Position numbers and translations under genes: made by a program. Positions 32,186 through 46,616 of a DNA stretch of 64,000 nucleotides are shown here, one piece after another (position 1 is the stretch's first letter; each line of letters begins with the position of its first letter). The stretch is from Zygnema cylindricum (lineage: Eukaryota > Streptophyta > Zygnematophyceae > Zygnematales > Zygnemataceae): contig JBBHKE010000302.1 in NCBI GenBank assembly GCA_037447655.1, forward strand, positions 1 to 64,000, read 5' to 3'. Below the pieces are notes generated by a model. That model had not been told where the DNA came from. It made no database searches and was given only the letters and a program-made list of their open reading frames with translations.

Positions 32186-34914
32186 TTTTGTTACAGTAAA
32201 CCTGCGCCGGCCGTGTGAATTGTTTTTTTTTTTTATGACGGTCGACGTTCGCAAGTGCGACACTTGTTAACCGCCGTTACAATATTTCGCCAGTCAAAGT
32301 TGTTCTACGGATTGACCGTCAAATCTGAACATAAAGGTACGTAGCTTGTACGAAACTGTACTTCAAATGTACAATTTCTGGCAGATACCTGCGCGCAGCA
32401 AAAATCGTCCCTGTGATTAGCAATTCCCTTTCGCTATAACGATTTTTACTTAGCGCAGAGTTTGACGCCACCAAGTACAAAACTGTACAGAATTCGTACA
32501 GAGTTTGCCGAGATTGGCGCAATTACCTTGAATTTCCAAAATCAAACTGTTGACCTCATGACCGGTGCGGATCTAGATGGCTATTTCCAGTTGAAGTTAG
32601 TAAACAAGTGTAGCTGGTACAGAAAAATGAAAAGGTCCAGCGCAAGCTGCGGAAAGCATTCAACTCCGTTTCTATGTTGCAGTTTTAGTCGCTCGTGTGC
32701 TTCACTCTTTGATTATATGCTGCAGTTGAAGTCTTTTCATTGGTCGGCGCAGTCGCTCTTGCGAGGAAAAGATATATATTTTAATACGTTCCAGGTTATA
32801 ACGGTTTGCTGATCTCACGTTAAAAAGGGCCGGCTACACCAGCGATAAAGTGTTATCTTAGTAAATTAGCCGGTCGTGAGGTATACGTTAGGTTTTAAAA
32901 AGTCAAGATAGAAAAACACATTCTTAAGCTTTCACTTTCTTTATATCTACTCCGTTCTTCTTTGTCTTTTGCTTTTTTTTCGAACAAGGTATATAGCCGA
33001 TAGTGGCACATTTTAGTTCTTCACGATAAACTTTTTCTGTCGGATGATATTATAGAGACCAGCTAAGTAAGCCAATGGTAAGTGGCCACGACCACCTCCT
33101 GTCATTATTTTGCAAATCAAAAACTGAGCCGATGCTCGGTTCCATTACCCGAAAAATATGTGCAACCGAAGAACTAACGCGAAGGAACAGAGTTGTGTTC
33201 CATCAAGGGTGAAGCGTTTTTGGAGTCAGTTCATTAGTTACAGGGACATCTCCGATAACGCAATAGTCAATGAAGTTCCATTGGGTCACTTCGTCAGGTT
33301 GGCGATCCTGACAAGTGGTGATATGTATCTCTTTCTAATGGCTCACAAGGTTAATAATTCATTACCACGCATTTTGGGCAAAAAAAGTTGGTGGCCGAGA
33401 TAATTGGTAGTTTGGGAGTTCCTTTGGATGTGTTCACTTGTTGTCCCTCCAACACACGAGAACAGAAAGCAGCTAACTAGTACAGCCTCATATTATGACA
33501 AATGCGAACACCCAACACTTAGAGAATTGGAAACACTTTAGACAGCAATATACCGCCACCTAATTGAAATCTTCGAGCTCGTACCCTTTTGAACACATGG
33601 CACACAATCCAAAACTCTTAAATACTCGTCAAAATTCCAATGTCTAGAGCGAGAAACAATAGATTGCACCAGAAAAGGGTGGCTTACCGTACTTTCACCA
33701 CTCTCGGTTAACATGCATGCTCCTTACTTCCACTATTCATTTGTTATTAGCTGAATGCCATTCGTCATTTATTTCTTGTTTGGCACCACCCTTGACTTCG
33801 GGTACCCTTGTCCAAAAGAGCCTTTAAGGTCCACTACTGAACGGTATAACGCTCAATGGAGGTCATTTTGAAGGGTCTTTTCCACTGATGCCAAGGGAAA
33901 CTATTATCTCTACTGTCAACTGGCACCAACGTTTTCCAGTTGCATTCATCTGGCAAGCTAACCTGCTTCGAGATTTTCATCTGCACAGCACCGCTACAGT
34001 TAAGGTTTGAATGGACGCCAGCATAACAACTTTTATGCCAAGGAGGCGAGGAACTGATGGTCTCCATAGTTGTTTACAACCCACCAGTTAGAGCATAAAC
34101 ACACATATGCTTTGAAACAATGTGTTTTGGAAGACAAATATAGTAGGCCCTGAAGTAGATAGGCATTCCACTTGTTTTTGCTCAGCATTCCGAATGGTTG
34201 ATGTCCTTTTTTTTTTCCTTTTTTTATTATCCAGAATTGGGTCCTTTTGAACAAGGATTTGAGGTACTTTGGGGTGACAACAATCAATAGCTAGCCTGGC
34301 AAAACTTCAAAAATTCATTGAACAAAAAAGCCCCGTTACAATATTCATGAATATCTGGTATTACTTCAAGTCATGGGTGGGCGGGTCCCAAAATGCCCCA
34401 CAATTCACAGCTTGCCTCACCATTTTGTTGTCCTCTTCCAGACTCTTGATAAGAACAGCTCCAATGGTCCCATATTTTGCATGTTTCTTTACATGCCTCA
34501 ATGTCACATCACTGCTCATCGCTGTTAGAGGAAACATAAGACAATGCGAAATCATACTGAAAAGTCCTCTGCTGATTTACAGTAGGTAGACGTGGCAAAT
34601 TGTTGGCCACTCCCTCAAATAGTGTTAACAATACTATTTTCTGATTTTCAACCGGAAAGAGCAGCGAACCAATCAGTGTTGTTAACACTATTAATGGCAG
34701 ACACTGTACCAACAAAACTTGCCAAATCTGGCATGTCTTTTATTTGTATGAGCATGTTTTTAACACATGGACACCTTGGCATACACAGCAACACCAGACA
34801 ACCACATGCCAAACACATCGTCAGAGGCATCCAAAGCAAGCGCAAAGAGACCGCAAGGAACTTTATTGAAATTGACGAAAGAATATTAAGCTTGACCTAG
34901 CACTGCCTTCAAAT
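32186..34914. other. Intergenic region downstream of RRN3, nothing firm
   Basis: A few open frames (for example 33,158-33,403 on the plus strand) have no recognisable family. Part of 33,800-34,900 may be the RRN3 3' UTR. Short GTACAG-rich inverted blocks around 32,330-32,520 suggest another decayed MITE. Confidence 0.35.
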
Positions 34915-37900
34915 TTATTTCGCAAATGAAAACTTGCGTGGCATTTTCGATGGCAACTTTGAGGGAAGTGGAATTAAATGAGAAGGAGAAGTTAACGACA
35001 TTGGTTCGCAAGACCTTGCTTGATCACTAAAACCATCACTCCCATAACTTCCCATCCCTATACTTCTTGGAGCAGGGGAAATGCCCCGATCCTCTGCACT
35101 ACTGGGCCACACATGTGACTTGTCACTCACGCTCATTGCCATGCGCTCCGGGGTTTCATCCTCGTCATCGGATGACTCTAGCAAGGCGGCCCGGTCAACC
35201 GAGTCTTCATTTGCGTCGTCTTCCTCTCCCTCAGTTCCTCTCTCAGATTCGGAATCACTGCAAGCATACCTCGGCTGCTGCCACTTGATGTAGATGGGTC
35301 TGATAAACCTGCAAGGGCAGAAAAGCACAAAGCTTAACAAGTGAATGGCTCTGCCAACACGCAGAATGTGCAAAAAGTGGGACAAGATGAAGGATGTCAT
35401 ACTGTCAAACGATTGCAAAACATGTGAAAGGAATGTGATGTCACTTTACTAAACAATGCTGACTTTACTAATGTACTGATTTTTGCTGACTATGTGAAAT
35501 GTCACTTTATTGTCTCACCCAAACATGCAGGTAGACAAAAATGGCTGCTTTGTGAGAGTAACCAAAAGCTGGAGACATAGAGGACTTCGCTGGAAGACTC
35601 TCTCAAAGATCACTGACAAGGAAAAGGACCTACCGATTTGATTGTCTGAGAAGATAAGGGTCGAATGGAAAGAACATATCCAACTGATGCTCCCCTCCAA
35701 AACTCATGCCAGGATGTAAGTGTTTCGTGGCCAAAAGTCCTTGCAACCTTTTCCCGTCTAACAACCTTGAAGCTGTCGCTTGCCGCTCAAATTCTTGAAC
35801 CACTGACTCCAAACAGGCCTGCAATGCCACCACACTAATTTAGAGACTCCTCCAAACACTCACCGTGCCAGTTACATAACCTTACGATAAAATCCAGCTG
35901 ATGCATATTATTTGTGACAAAGGCGATACAATCAAATAAGTACCTCCAGATAAAGTCTATATATGTGATGCACAAGCTTCAATATTTGATCGTACATTCC
36001 AAATGATTTGAAGGTCAGCGTACGAGAACTAATAAGCACGAGAAAACAACCCAAATATGTTTGCAAGAAACAGATGTTCTGCTTAACTAGATGGTTTGCA
36101 GTAACAGCGTAGAGAACTGGGTCGGGAACTTACTGCCAAAGGGTTGAGATGATCTGTAAAGATCCATTGCAACGGTAGGGCCCGCATTGCATGCTCTAAC
36201 TCAGAGTCTTCTAAAAGCTGGTGCAAACGGTAACAAATCACATATAAAATGGCCTGCCATAAATCAATCAGCTATTATCAGCCCGGCAGGATTGCATAGA
36301 CAATTTCATTGACTTTCAGATGAATCAAGCCTACTACTAGCATCGACTTTCATTTAACCTGGACTTGAAAAAAATACAGCATTGAAGTTCCACAGATTAA
36401 CTCGGCCTATCTAGCTTGAGCCAGTTGCCTTCGACAAGTTACGGGGTCCTACTAGCCGTTAAAAAAACCATCAACCAGAGAAAAATTAGACATTGACTTC
36501 TCTCATGGTCGTGTTCGTAAAAACTGACCTGACAAACAGCATAAAATACACTTGCTCGTATCATTTCCTGGGTACTCGGTCCTCCTATAGTACGGACTTT
36601 CCTCCTCTCCTCTTCAATATTGGCATACTCCCCACACCATGAAGTCAGCCTGCCAAACAAAACAATCACATTTTATAGGTTTGTCTCTATGCTACCCTAT
36701 CTTAAACGCTTTCACATATCAAACCAAGATCGATATGCATTTGAGTTTGTTGTGGCAAGAGGAATGTAGAAAACCAGGTGGGAAGAGTTAAAAACATTTC
36801 AAAACGAACTTGATCTTGACGCAGATGGTGACCTCGGTAGTACACTGACACGTTTTAACAGACGAATATGAAAGAAGAAAAAAACCACAACGCTAAATCT
36901 GGTAAAACGCGGGAGTTCACCGATGACTCACATAGCAAACAAACTAGACATCCACTTCTTAACTGATCCTTTGTCACACTTTGCCAAACCCTTGATATTC
37001 TGATTAGTTGTCAGCCATCAGCTGCGATATTTGCGTAGTTTCAACCGCATGACTTGACCTTCATCACTTTGGGTTCTAGGCAAAGAACAATTTACAAAAA
37101 AGCCGCTACCCGCCCCTTTTCCAAATGGCTGTCACATCTAAAGCCCACACATCTGCAAGGTAGACCCAGCCCTGATGACGCTTGCTTTGTACATTTTAGG
37201 ACAAAACAATATCCACAACAACAAATGTCGGCACTTTCGGCACAAAAGTGCACAGCTGATTGGTACAAACTCAAAACATACCTTGAAAGACAATCCATGA
37301 TGGTCGATAATGGTATGAACTTTGAACGGGCCAGAAAACTAGCGAGATAGGCAGCTGCAGACATCCTGCCATCAAAAACCCTCAAACCAGGCACGAGAGT
37401 AATAAATCAAATCAACCTTCACTAAAAGTGATCAAACCAGAAAGACCAGTTCTAAGACCTGCAAAGGATCAAAGTATAATTCACAGTCACTTCAGAGTTA
37501 GCGTTATATCAAAGATCAAGAATCCAGTAATCAATCTCGACTGGTTCAGTAGTACTAATTTGAGCAAACAAACCAAAAACAAATCTACCAGGTTACCAGT
37601 CTCAGCATGTAGAATTAACCTGAGCGACCAAAGCAAAAATAAATCAGCCACGGTAACCTTCAGCTACAATATGCTGCCATTCATACCATGGCAAGGGGAC
37701 CAACCTGGTGTCAATGCTGCGGTTGGGCGAAACAGCTATGCCGCATAGTAAATTAGCAAAGGATACCCCACAAGTTGCCGGGGCCAGAGAACAAAGAAAA
37801 AATAAAAGAAACTACACATAGAACGCGATAAAAAAACAAAAACAAAAAAACAAACAACAACAATAATAACAATATGTTACTAAGGCAGTTGTAGATTGCG

Positions 37901-40900
37901 TGTCAACTTTTCATGAAATAGCATGTTGATGGAGAAGTGGTTTAGTTTCACCTTATCTTTGACCATCTAATGCGAAGCTTTTAGCACCAATGGGCTCACC
38001 ATGGATGAATCGCAAGCCCAAAAAAAACAAAAAAGAGAAAAGAGCCTGGAACTAAACAAGATGTGATAATGTGGGTAAGTGTGAAGGCCAAGTCAAAACT
38101 CAAGGTGCTTCATAACCGATGTGAAATATCAATTTATACGACACAATTGCATAATTATTGCTAGTTTCAGCCAGAAAATACTCAACGGTACAGAGATCAG
38201 AGGGGTTGATAAGCCCAGGAATTGACTTCAGAAAGATGTGTGACAACCTTCGTGTGAGTGGTAATCATCAATCTAATGGGAGGAATATGACATGCCATTG
38301 TAATTGCATACATTTTGTGTGGTCTAACAGTAGTGTGGTCCAAACATCATGCGAAAAAATGGTGATTCTACTGGCCTGGATGTTCACAACATGACGACAG
38401 AAAGTGTGCAAAACATCCCATGTGCTTCTGAGACGCTTATGAAAAACTTAAGAATAGTGCGTAAACCCTCTACGTCTGTGAAATACTTGGAAATAGTGCA
38501 TAAACCCTCAACTTTTGCTTCAAACATGCCAAGCTTGTTGGGCACTGTACGCCAGACTCAAAAACTGCTTGTAATTTGCATCAAAATCCCAAGATGCATC
38601 ACAAAGGCCCCAACTCTCAAAAAACATAGTTGCTGAACAATTCCTGTTTGACTCGCAACACAAAACGTAACTCACCTGAGTAAACTTGGACTTGTGTGTG
38701 TCAAGGATTGTGGTCAAAAACGATCGTTCAACAGCCTTGTATACCTGGATGACCCGGAATACAAGTGAGGCATCAGTAGGAGAAGAACATAAATATAAGT
38801 TATGCTCCTCAAAATATGGCCCGCTTTCAAACAGCAGTTACAATCAGCAACTAGTTTCTAACCTAGCACCTAACAAGTTCTTTGGGGGCTCAGGAGAGTT
38901 GCCATAGATTGTGAGAAATCAAAACCACATTCCGCACACATGGCCTTGGATAAAGAAGGGTTACATAACAAAAGAAAACAATGCACACACGGTCACACAA
39001 ACACATGTCAGTTCCACAGGGAATAGGACAAACAAGAGGGATAATAAAACACACAGTCCCTGTGAGGGCTGGGCTAGCGCAATTAAAGAAATAAATAGAC
39101 AAAACACTTGAATTGAAACCCACAAACGGCAGCATATGGGCATAATAGGTCAGATTGCTGACTAATTATCATACATAACAAGTGACGATGTAGATTTCCA
39201 GTTTCATGACCATATATAAGCCGAGCATCGATGTGAATGAACAGCTAAAAAAAATGCATCCATAAAAAAAAGGCTGTCAATATAATATGCTGGAAAAATG
39301 AACGCGTAACCGCAAAGTAATTAACAGCCCAAGCCCACAAGGGACCACACCCAGCCAATTTCACATATTGTGACAGGAAGACTGACCTGCTGTATCTCTC
39401 CTCGATCAGCACGCAATCGAATGTGTTCTATGGTCATACACATCATCTCATCCATCTTGTCTGCCATTTCATCGAGTGTTGGAACTGGCCTGCCTCTGGG
39501 ACCTAACAGACCGTGTTGATGAGCAGCCTGTCCTCACCAGCCAACATATCTCCCAAACAGGGATCATTTATAGTAAAATGAAAAGGAGCAAAGTTCATCA
39601 TTTAGATGTAAGTGTCAAGAACTAAACAAACTAACCGCGGACCCAAAAGTAGCAGATAAAGCCTTTTACCTCACTGCCTGGTGGTAGAGCCTCAATTTTT
39701 TCCTGCTCTACGGGCTCGATGTCCTCATCACTCTCGTCATCCAGGTCCATGTGGAACAAGTACACCTTGTTGTTATCCCTCATTTCTTCCTCTTGCTTCA
39801 CAATATCCTCCCACCTGATTTCCACCTGAGCCATATTTAACCGCAGGTTAGTACCCTTGCCGCTCATCAACGCAGGGACAACCTTTCAAGTAAACTCTTA
39901 AGCAGAATCACATGTCCCGCACAAAATGTGTTTAGGTAGAGATTACTCTTCATAAATTCAATGTGTAGGAATGGACTCACATCAATCTCAATCAACCGAT
40001 CAATTACTGCTGCGAGTAAGTGGTCCCGCAGAGATGACCAGGCCTCCTCCTCTGCTATAGTCAAAACTCCCTTGATGTAAAGATTATGGAACTGTAACCC
40101 GACAAAGACCCATCACACTTTTAACGCCTTATTGGGGTGATGCGCAATCATAATTTCAAACTCAAGAGGACAGCTTTACAAATTCTTTTACAAAACATTT
40201 TTTTTCACCTAATCAAGCATTATAACTAGTGGTGTACGTCATGGAAAAAATGACGTTACTCGATACAGGGGCAAAAACTAGCTACGATATTTGATACAGA
40301 GATAAAAAAACAAAAAAAACAAAGAAAACGTAGTGTATCGTTCCTGAGGCAATCACATAGAATAGACTTCTCTCTTTACGAAATTTTCGACCACCGAAAC
40401 TTCTAAGTTTTTTGTAATTGCCAATGATCGAGATAAGTTGTAGGGGGGTACGTTCTACGGTTCTTAAGGTTATCGAACGCACTTTTTTTGAACTTTTTGG
40501 GTAACAGTCAAAACATATTTTCTCTTTCTGTTTGGTGAAGGTTCATCCAACGGTGGTTGCTCAAGTACATAATGCACAAGGCAAAATGGCTACAGTAAAA
40601 CTTGCAATTCGTAGTAGTACAATACAAGCTTTAATTTCGGGTAGCCTATCGCACTACAAAAAGTGTATTGTAAAAAGGAGCAGGTTAGAATTTGGCGGTA
40701 CGATACTGGCCTGTAACGTATCGAATATCGAAAAAAAAACGCTAGTCTACACATCACTAATTACAACAAAATGTCAAGAAGTATGGTTCTATGAATAATT
40801 TGAAATCTGTTTGAATGCAAAGACACAGTGGACAGATCTTCCAAATGTCTCTAGGCTCACAGACTGCAACACAATTGCTCGCGCCGCAAACAGACCAAAA

Positions 40901-43900
40901 CAAAAGCTATCGATAAAAATGCAAAAATTCTGCAAGGCTTACGTCGTCTAAAACTACTGGTTGACAATTTTATGCTCATGATCTTGGAAAGAAACATAAC
41001 CTACCAAATTAACAAAATCGCTTTAGAACCCTTCCATATAACTTGTCCATCTTAGCTCAATACCAACAATAGGACACAACAGAACACTTATAAACACACG
41101 CTGACCATCAAATGGTTGCATGCGGCGTTTACAGTCCGTGATCGAAGCATCTCAAGGGGACCGACAAGCAACAGACATGCAAACAATTTATACATGTGAT
41201 GATTATTTCTGTCGGGAAGGCCAATCATGTTATACCTCTTTATCAGAACGGCGATGTGGCATTTTTTGAATAATAATTGACTGCAATCTTGTAGGAGCAG
41301 TTGGAACAAGCCGTGAAATTCGCTCCAAAGTGGCAAAGACACGCTTCAACACATCATCTTTTCGAGCCAAGTCCTCTTGCCTCCGCTCTCGTGCCTTCAT
41401 GACAGCCGCTAGTCCAACAGGTTCTCCTCGTCGAGATACTCCTATGAAGGCAGGAAGTCCACATGAGGGAGGTAGAAAGTTGCGGACCAACATTTCCAAA
41501 CACAAGTGCAAAGCAGCAGGCTGGGCAGCCACCTGTTGCCAAGCATTAAATCCAAATCCCCCCCGACCTGTTAACAAAAGTCCATAAAGCCCCAACTCGA
41601 GAAAGACAAATATGTCTAACATGCATGAGTGTTGTTAACGAACAGATAAACCAAGCTATTCACCACTTTCATCTGCCGGAACAACAAGTCGAGCCTTGTT
41701 ATATGAACAAAGAAGAATCCTGGCATGAACCATGACCATTTGCCAATAGTTTCTAGAATGGACTTTAATTAGAAATTGAACAAATTAGAAACGCGTAAAA
41801 ATGCAGAATTCATCCATGATATGCGCTTAAAAGTAAGAGGTGTTGATTCCCTATGCAGGCTCACTGAATTTGTTTCTCAAAGTAACAAAAAAAGCAATTT
41901 GACGTTCAACTCATTACAAACCAAAACCGACATGCTCTGGCCCTCTTTTCATGGATGAATGGAAAGACACATTTTGGTAAGAAAATGGCTGATATATCAA
42001 TTGGGATGAGCATCGTATGCACAAAAGAAATTGACTTTATTTGCTGTTTTGCATGCTTGGTTTGAAGGGTTGAAATAAAAATGGACTGTAATGATTAGTG
42101 TTGCATATCAGGGATAAAACCTCCATATTCAATTTGGAGTCAAAATGACCTGACCCCTCAATATTCGGTACAGTCTTATATGGACTTGTATCATTAGTGC
42201 ATCGCGAAAGGCAGTGTCTCTTACAAAACAACCAGAAAAGTATCTACTTTACTCTAAAGGAACCAAAAGTGACAAAGACAATTGGTTTGGTTCTAGACGT
42301 TTTTGGATGAAGCCAGAACAAGAACAAAAACACGTAACAAATATATTTTTGACCATATTGCATATTGTGTATAGCAAATGTTTTTCCCTATTTCCCTAGT
42401 TGGATACATTACACTAGGTGGCTGTACTGTATCAAGAAGCATTTTGCTTGCACTTCGCCTGGTTTAAGATGTAATGACCCAACACCGTACTAAACCGTTA
42501 CAAACCGTTTTTTTCGCGGTTCGGTTCATAAAACTAGCTTAATAGTCATAGTTTGGTTAGTTGAGCTCGATTGCGCCAAGCCCGGTGTGAACCAATGTAC
42601 ACGATATTACGGTAGCTCAAGGGTACAAAGCACTCAGGGTACAGATAAGTACTAGGAGTACAACATACTAATGATAGTACGCCAAATTTAAAGATAATAT
42701 TTTCCTGGTTTTGAAAGCTTTGAGAGCTTTTTAGGGCTGTTTAGGGTACTCTAGGATTTTCTGTTTTTACGGTATAACGATTTGAACGGCTCGGTTGAAG
42801 CTAAATCTGACAGTTTGGTTTGGTTTGAAAAACTCAAACCCAGTTTTAAACTAATTGGAACTGAACCAAACCAGGCTGAGGGTTACATTTCACAACACCA
42901 ATACCGTCATAGTATATGTTGATGGCCCTAATGGTGATTTTTTACCACCATTTCTATTTCATTTTTTGCCCTACCTTCCATAGACAACAGTGAAATAAAT
43001 AAATAAATCCTTAATATTATGATGCATCGATAAACAATCGAATATGAATAATTGAAGAAAAATCTATGTGGGTGTGAACAATGCCAGAAAAGGAAATCTT
43101 CTAATATTACCGAAGATTATGACCAAAATCCACAATGGAGTCCAATTTCTCAGAATGTCACATTGAAAAAAATTATACTTTTGTTCGAGATTGTAATTGA
43201 ATCACTGTACATGCTTGCATTTGTTTCATGCGACTGTCTTTCTAACATGTCCGTATCTCTAACATCAAAAATGGAAGCATGGCCCCGCATTTCATCAATC
43301 AGAATTAACATAATGTTGCCATAACACTATAATTATTCCTTGACAAAACGTGGATATAGTAAAAATTCCAATCCATTTACACCCACTGAATTGGACCGAA
43401 CTTTTTCAATCCCCCAAAGTTAGCTTAAGCCTAAGAGTGCCAATACTAACCATTTCGAAGTTTGGTCAGTAGATGCCCAGCTTAGGTTCCAAACCCCACT
43501 TTGAAGCACCGGTGATTGCAACTTGATTTCTACTTTATGTTAACTTAAAATCTTTGTTTAACTGACATACGTACCAGATTCACAGCAAACTCGAGAATGA
43601 CATCGGACACTTCATTTGGACAAGTCCAAAGGCTTGTTCCAAGGAGCTGCAGAGGCCACATACACAGTATAAACACAAAGGTAAGTCTTGCATGCTTTAC
43701 ACAAAGGACTGCTTTAAGACTCAAAGTGTCAACAGTTAATAATAAACGTACATACCTCAAGAACAAAGGAAAAAACAAAAAAAAAAAAATCTCTCAGGTA
43801 CTAAAAACAGAGATCAGCTCCAAAATCCCTAAATGAGACCAATTCAAAAAGAGCAGCTTTAGCTTTCCTTAGGCCCTCCTCAATCAACTCGATCAAGCAA

Positions 43901-46242
43901 AGGTAACACCCAAATCAAACAATTCAAGATCATCAGAACAAATTTTGCCCAACTCTTTGTGAATGCATTAGTTATCCCCAGCTCCAACTGCAGACATGTC
44001 TGACCACAGGTAGGTGAATAAGTTCATTCTGACGGCACACACACTTCCATACGTTGGGATAAAGGTGCAGCAAATAACCACAATTTAAAACGACACAAAA
44101 AATAGAGTTGTGCTTGTCTAGTCAAAGCAAGATTATAACAATTTCCGGAATGTCATCTACTAACTAGTGACATAAAAGTCAAACATACTGGCGCTCAACT
44201 GGCACTCACTCAAGAAAAACTTGAAAACATTAAATTCAAAATCGAGCGAAGATATGAGTTATGGCAATAACACTAAGTGCCAGCAACAAAAAAAACGAAT
44301 TTCAAAAATAGAAATGCATCAAAAAAACGCAAACCCCCCAAATGGACCCTAAATTACAGGTCATTTTTCATCTTATGTGGTGTTATGAAATGGAAAAGAG
44401 GCTTATGAAGAATAGTCACCTGCATTAACAGAAATTCATGAGCTCGTTCATCAAAGTAAGTAACGCATTGGACGAAAAGTCTGAGCTGTCCCTGCAACTC
44501 ATAGCCACTCCATTATACTTATCATAAGTGCTCTTGAAAAAGAAGAAATAAGCACCAGACCAAAAACGGCAAAGATGCAGCTTTAACTACATTATTGTGC
44601 GCCATGAACAAATAAAAACAAAAAAAAGGGAGCAATAATTGAAGCTTAGTTAAATTGTCAGAAACGCTCCAGAAAAAAGAAAAAATAAAGAAGTGCACCC
44701 ACTATGAAAGGCAAAGAAGCAACTTTGACTACATTACTGTGAGCCATGAACAATGTTCCCAGAGTAGAAGATACAAAATCCTGAAAATTCTCCCTCGAGG
44801 GAAAACTACACCACGAGGCTAAAGACCAAGAAAAAATGTGAAGACGTCAATTGCAATAACAAGTTAAGTGACATGTACAGAATGACAAAGAAGCAAGCCT
44901 AAAATTATCCGGAAGTTTCATATACAGAGAAGCGGATACGGTGACCATAGCTCAAGGAATCTGCATAAACTGTGTGCTGCTCATAGTGCAAATGCAGAAA
45001 GTAGTTCACACCACATATGAAATAAAGGGTTGTTCCTTACACCTCTACAAAAGGAAGAGCTTCTAAAATATAAGCATACTAATTCTTGATGTTGCTGTAT
45101 ATCTCTCCAGGTAAAATATTTAGGCATGCCGTTTTGGGTCTTTCAAAGGTCAACAGGTCAAATCAGCGCAGTGCCTGTGAAAAGGAACTCAACCTCAATC
45201 ACTACAATTTGTTAGCTTTGTGGTAAACTCCCAGACATGTAGACCCATCTTTCACACACGCAGCTGGTGGCTAGGAGAATGTCAGGGAGGCTATGGATTA
45301 TCAATATCACTGTTTGACTGTTTGTGCGAAGGGATTTCTGCAATATAGCTACCTGGTAGCGTGAACTTTTTATAGTTTGTTTTTAGGAGTCTCAGTTAGT
45401 GTTAGCTCCATATTCCATTCATTGTCAACTACAAACAAGGGTAGGCTACACTGATATAGAGAAATAATTTGAGAAAAAAAATAAACTCTACCATTTTGCC
45501 ATCCACTGCTGTGCCAAAAGCAAAACCTTTAATCAGAACAGCCAATGCAAATAGTCGTCTAAAAAATTCTCGATGAAAAAAAATGAAAAATACTATGGTA
45601 ACTCTGAAACCTATGAATATCCGCTAGTGACGATTTGTAAGATAGTACACTATTTTCCGAGAGGCTCAAAAATTTAAGCCCATATTGAATTTCCATCACC
45701 AGTGATTAATTGTATATCAAACAAATATGCAATGTCATGAATGGCCAATACCTTTCAGGTTTCTTAGTATAAGTAAAACGTTGAAAATATCAAATTACCA
45801 GCGAAATTAATTTAGGAAATCATCTCTCTGTCAATGAGTCATCTTTTCGGGACAAAAATTTGATACGATAAATCACCTACCACATCCTTGAAAACATTGT
45901 CAAGTTCCTGAAGTAGTCTATAATACTCGCTAGAATCGCCCTGGTTCACAATTGGCAAAGAACACCCAGAAACAAAAAAAACTGTCAGCTGATGCTCATA
46001 TCATATAAAATACATTGAAAAGTCAAGGGTGGCTTACACTCAAACTCAAAAAAGAACCAGCAAGTCGAAAAAATCCAATGAAAACCAAAAATTATCTTCC
46101 GACAACAAAACTCGGAGGCAAAACTGACCTGTTTTTTGGACTCCAGTGCGTGAACAAACGACCTCAGTCGATCCTTGTAGAATTCTTCGAGTGAGCGATC
46201 AGTCCCCTGCGGCTGCTCGGCTGGCGCGCCCTGACGACTCAT
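34915..46242 (-). CDS. RRN3: RRN3 / TIF-IA, RNA polymerase I initiation factor (multi-exon)
   Basis: RRN3 bridges RNA polymerase I to the rDNA promoter factor. Exons on the minus strand with GT-AG borders and matching phase: 46242-46129, 45940-45881, 44491-44420, 43646-43571, 41567-41236, 40091-39981, 39825-39670, 39527-39387, 38744-38676, 37365-37282, 36649-36529, 36253-36134, 35818-35634, 35308-34915. Diagnostic peptides are LCLEMLVRNFLPP, LARKDDVLKRVFATLERI.RLVPTAP, LLAAVIDRLIEIDVEIRWEDI (across a splice), FLTTILDTHKSKFTQ, AAYLASFLARSKFIPLS, FYAVCQ and LDMFFPFDPYLLRQSNRFIRPIYIKW; the last block is the family signature. An acidic serine-rich tail follows (SDSESERGTEGEEDD). One short exon, expected between FTQ and MSAAAYLAS (between 38,675 and 37,366), could not be placed. 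The model gives about 680-710 residues, close to the family size. An in-frame ATG 17 codons upstream (46,293) is an alternative start. Nuclear, nucleolar role. Confidence 0.9.
42470..42900. repeat. Repeat-like block in RRN3 intron (AACCG/GGTTTGG motifs)
   Basis: The segment is rich in AACCGTT, GGTTCGGTTC, GGTTTGGTTTG and its complement GAACCAAACCAG at the two sides, suggesting a decayed TIR or hAT-like insertion inside the intron between the exons at 43,571 and 41,567. No clean termini were found. Confidence 0.35.
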
Positions 46243-46325
46243 TCGCGCTTCTGGGGAGAGCAGGCCGACCATGAATTCAAGAACGTCGCACACAACACAC
46301 CCTCTGCGAGACTTGCTACTGCTAG

Positions 46326-46480
46326 ATGGGTTTAGGTTTAAATTAACGTTAAGGTTCGGGTTTACGTTTAGGTTTAGATTTCGGCTTAAGTTTAGATTTA
46401 GGTTAAGGTAAGGTAGGCTTAGGTTTAAGTTTAAATTTAGGGTTAGGTTTAAGTTTAGGTTTAGGTTTCTAGGTTTGCTT
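46326..46480. promoter_or_regulatory. Degenerate telomere-like array (TTTAGG/TTTAGGG) upstream of RRN3
   Basis: About twenty hexa- or heptamer variants of TTTAGG, TTAAGG and TTTAGGG stand in a row, beginning 85 bp upstream of the RRN3 start. On the gene's own strand they read AAACCTAAA and AACCCTAA, the plant telo-box type known in promoters and leaders of ribosome-biogenesis and translation genes. It is either an interstitial telomere relic or a promoter or 5' UTR element. Confidence 0.65.
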
Positions 46481-46616
46481 CCGCGGGTTCTTCACCTCTT
46501 TCAGTTTTTTAATTTTATGGCGCTAAAGTAACAGTCGACGTGACGCTGTTTTCCTACTGTTGCGTATCGTATGGTATCGGACAAAAGTACGATGTGTACA
46601 TAAGTTCAATTCTTCC

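Noticed and set aside
35067-35293. Plus-strand frames opposite the last RRN3 exon
   Set aside because: Antisense shadows of the serine/acid-rich RRN3 tail.
34915-35418. Reading the 167-codon minus-strand frame as a separate gene
   Set aside because: Its first part lies upstream of the acceptor at 35,308; the conserved peptide continues the RRN3 signature from the previous exon in phase.
45481-45530. A tiny RRN3 exon encoding AVDGKM
   Set aside because: The phase and the family alignment are satisfied by joining 45,881 directly to 44,491, and the supposed exon would be only 17 bp.
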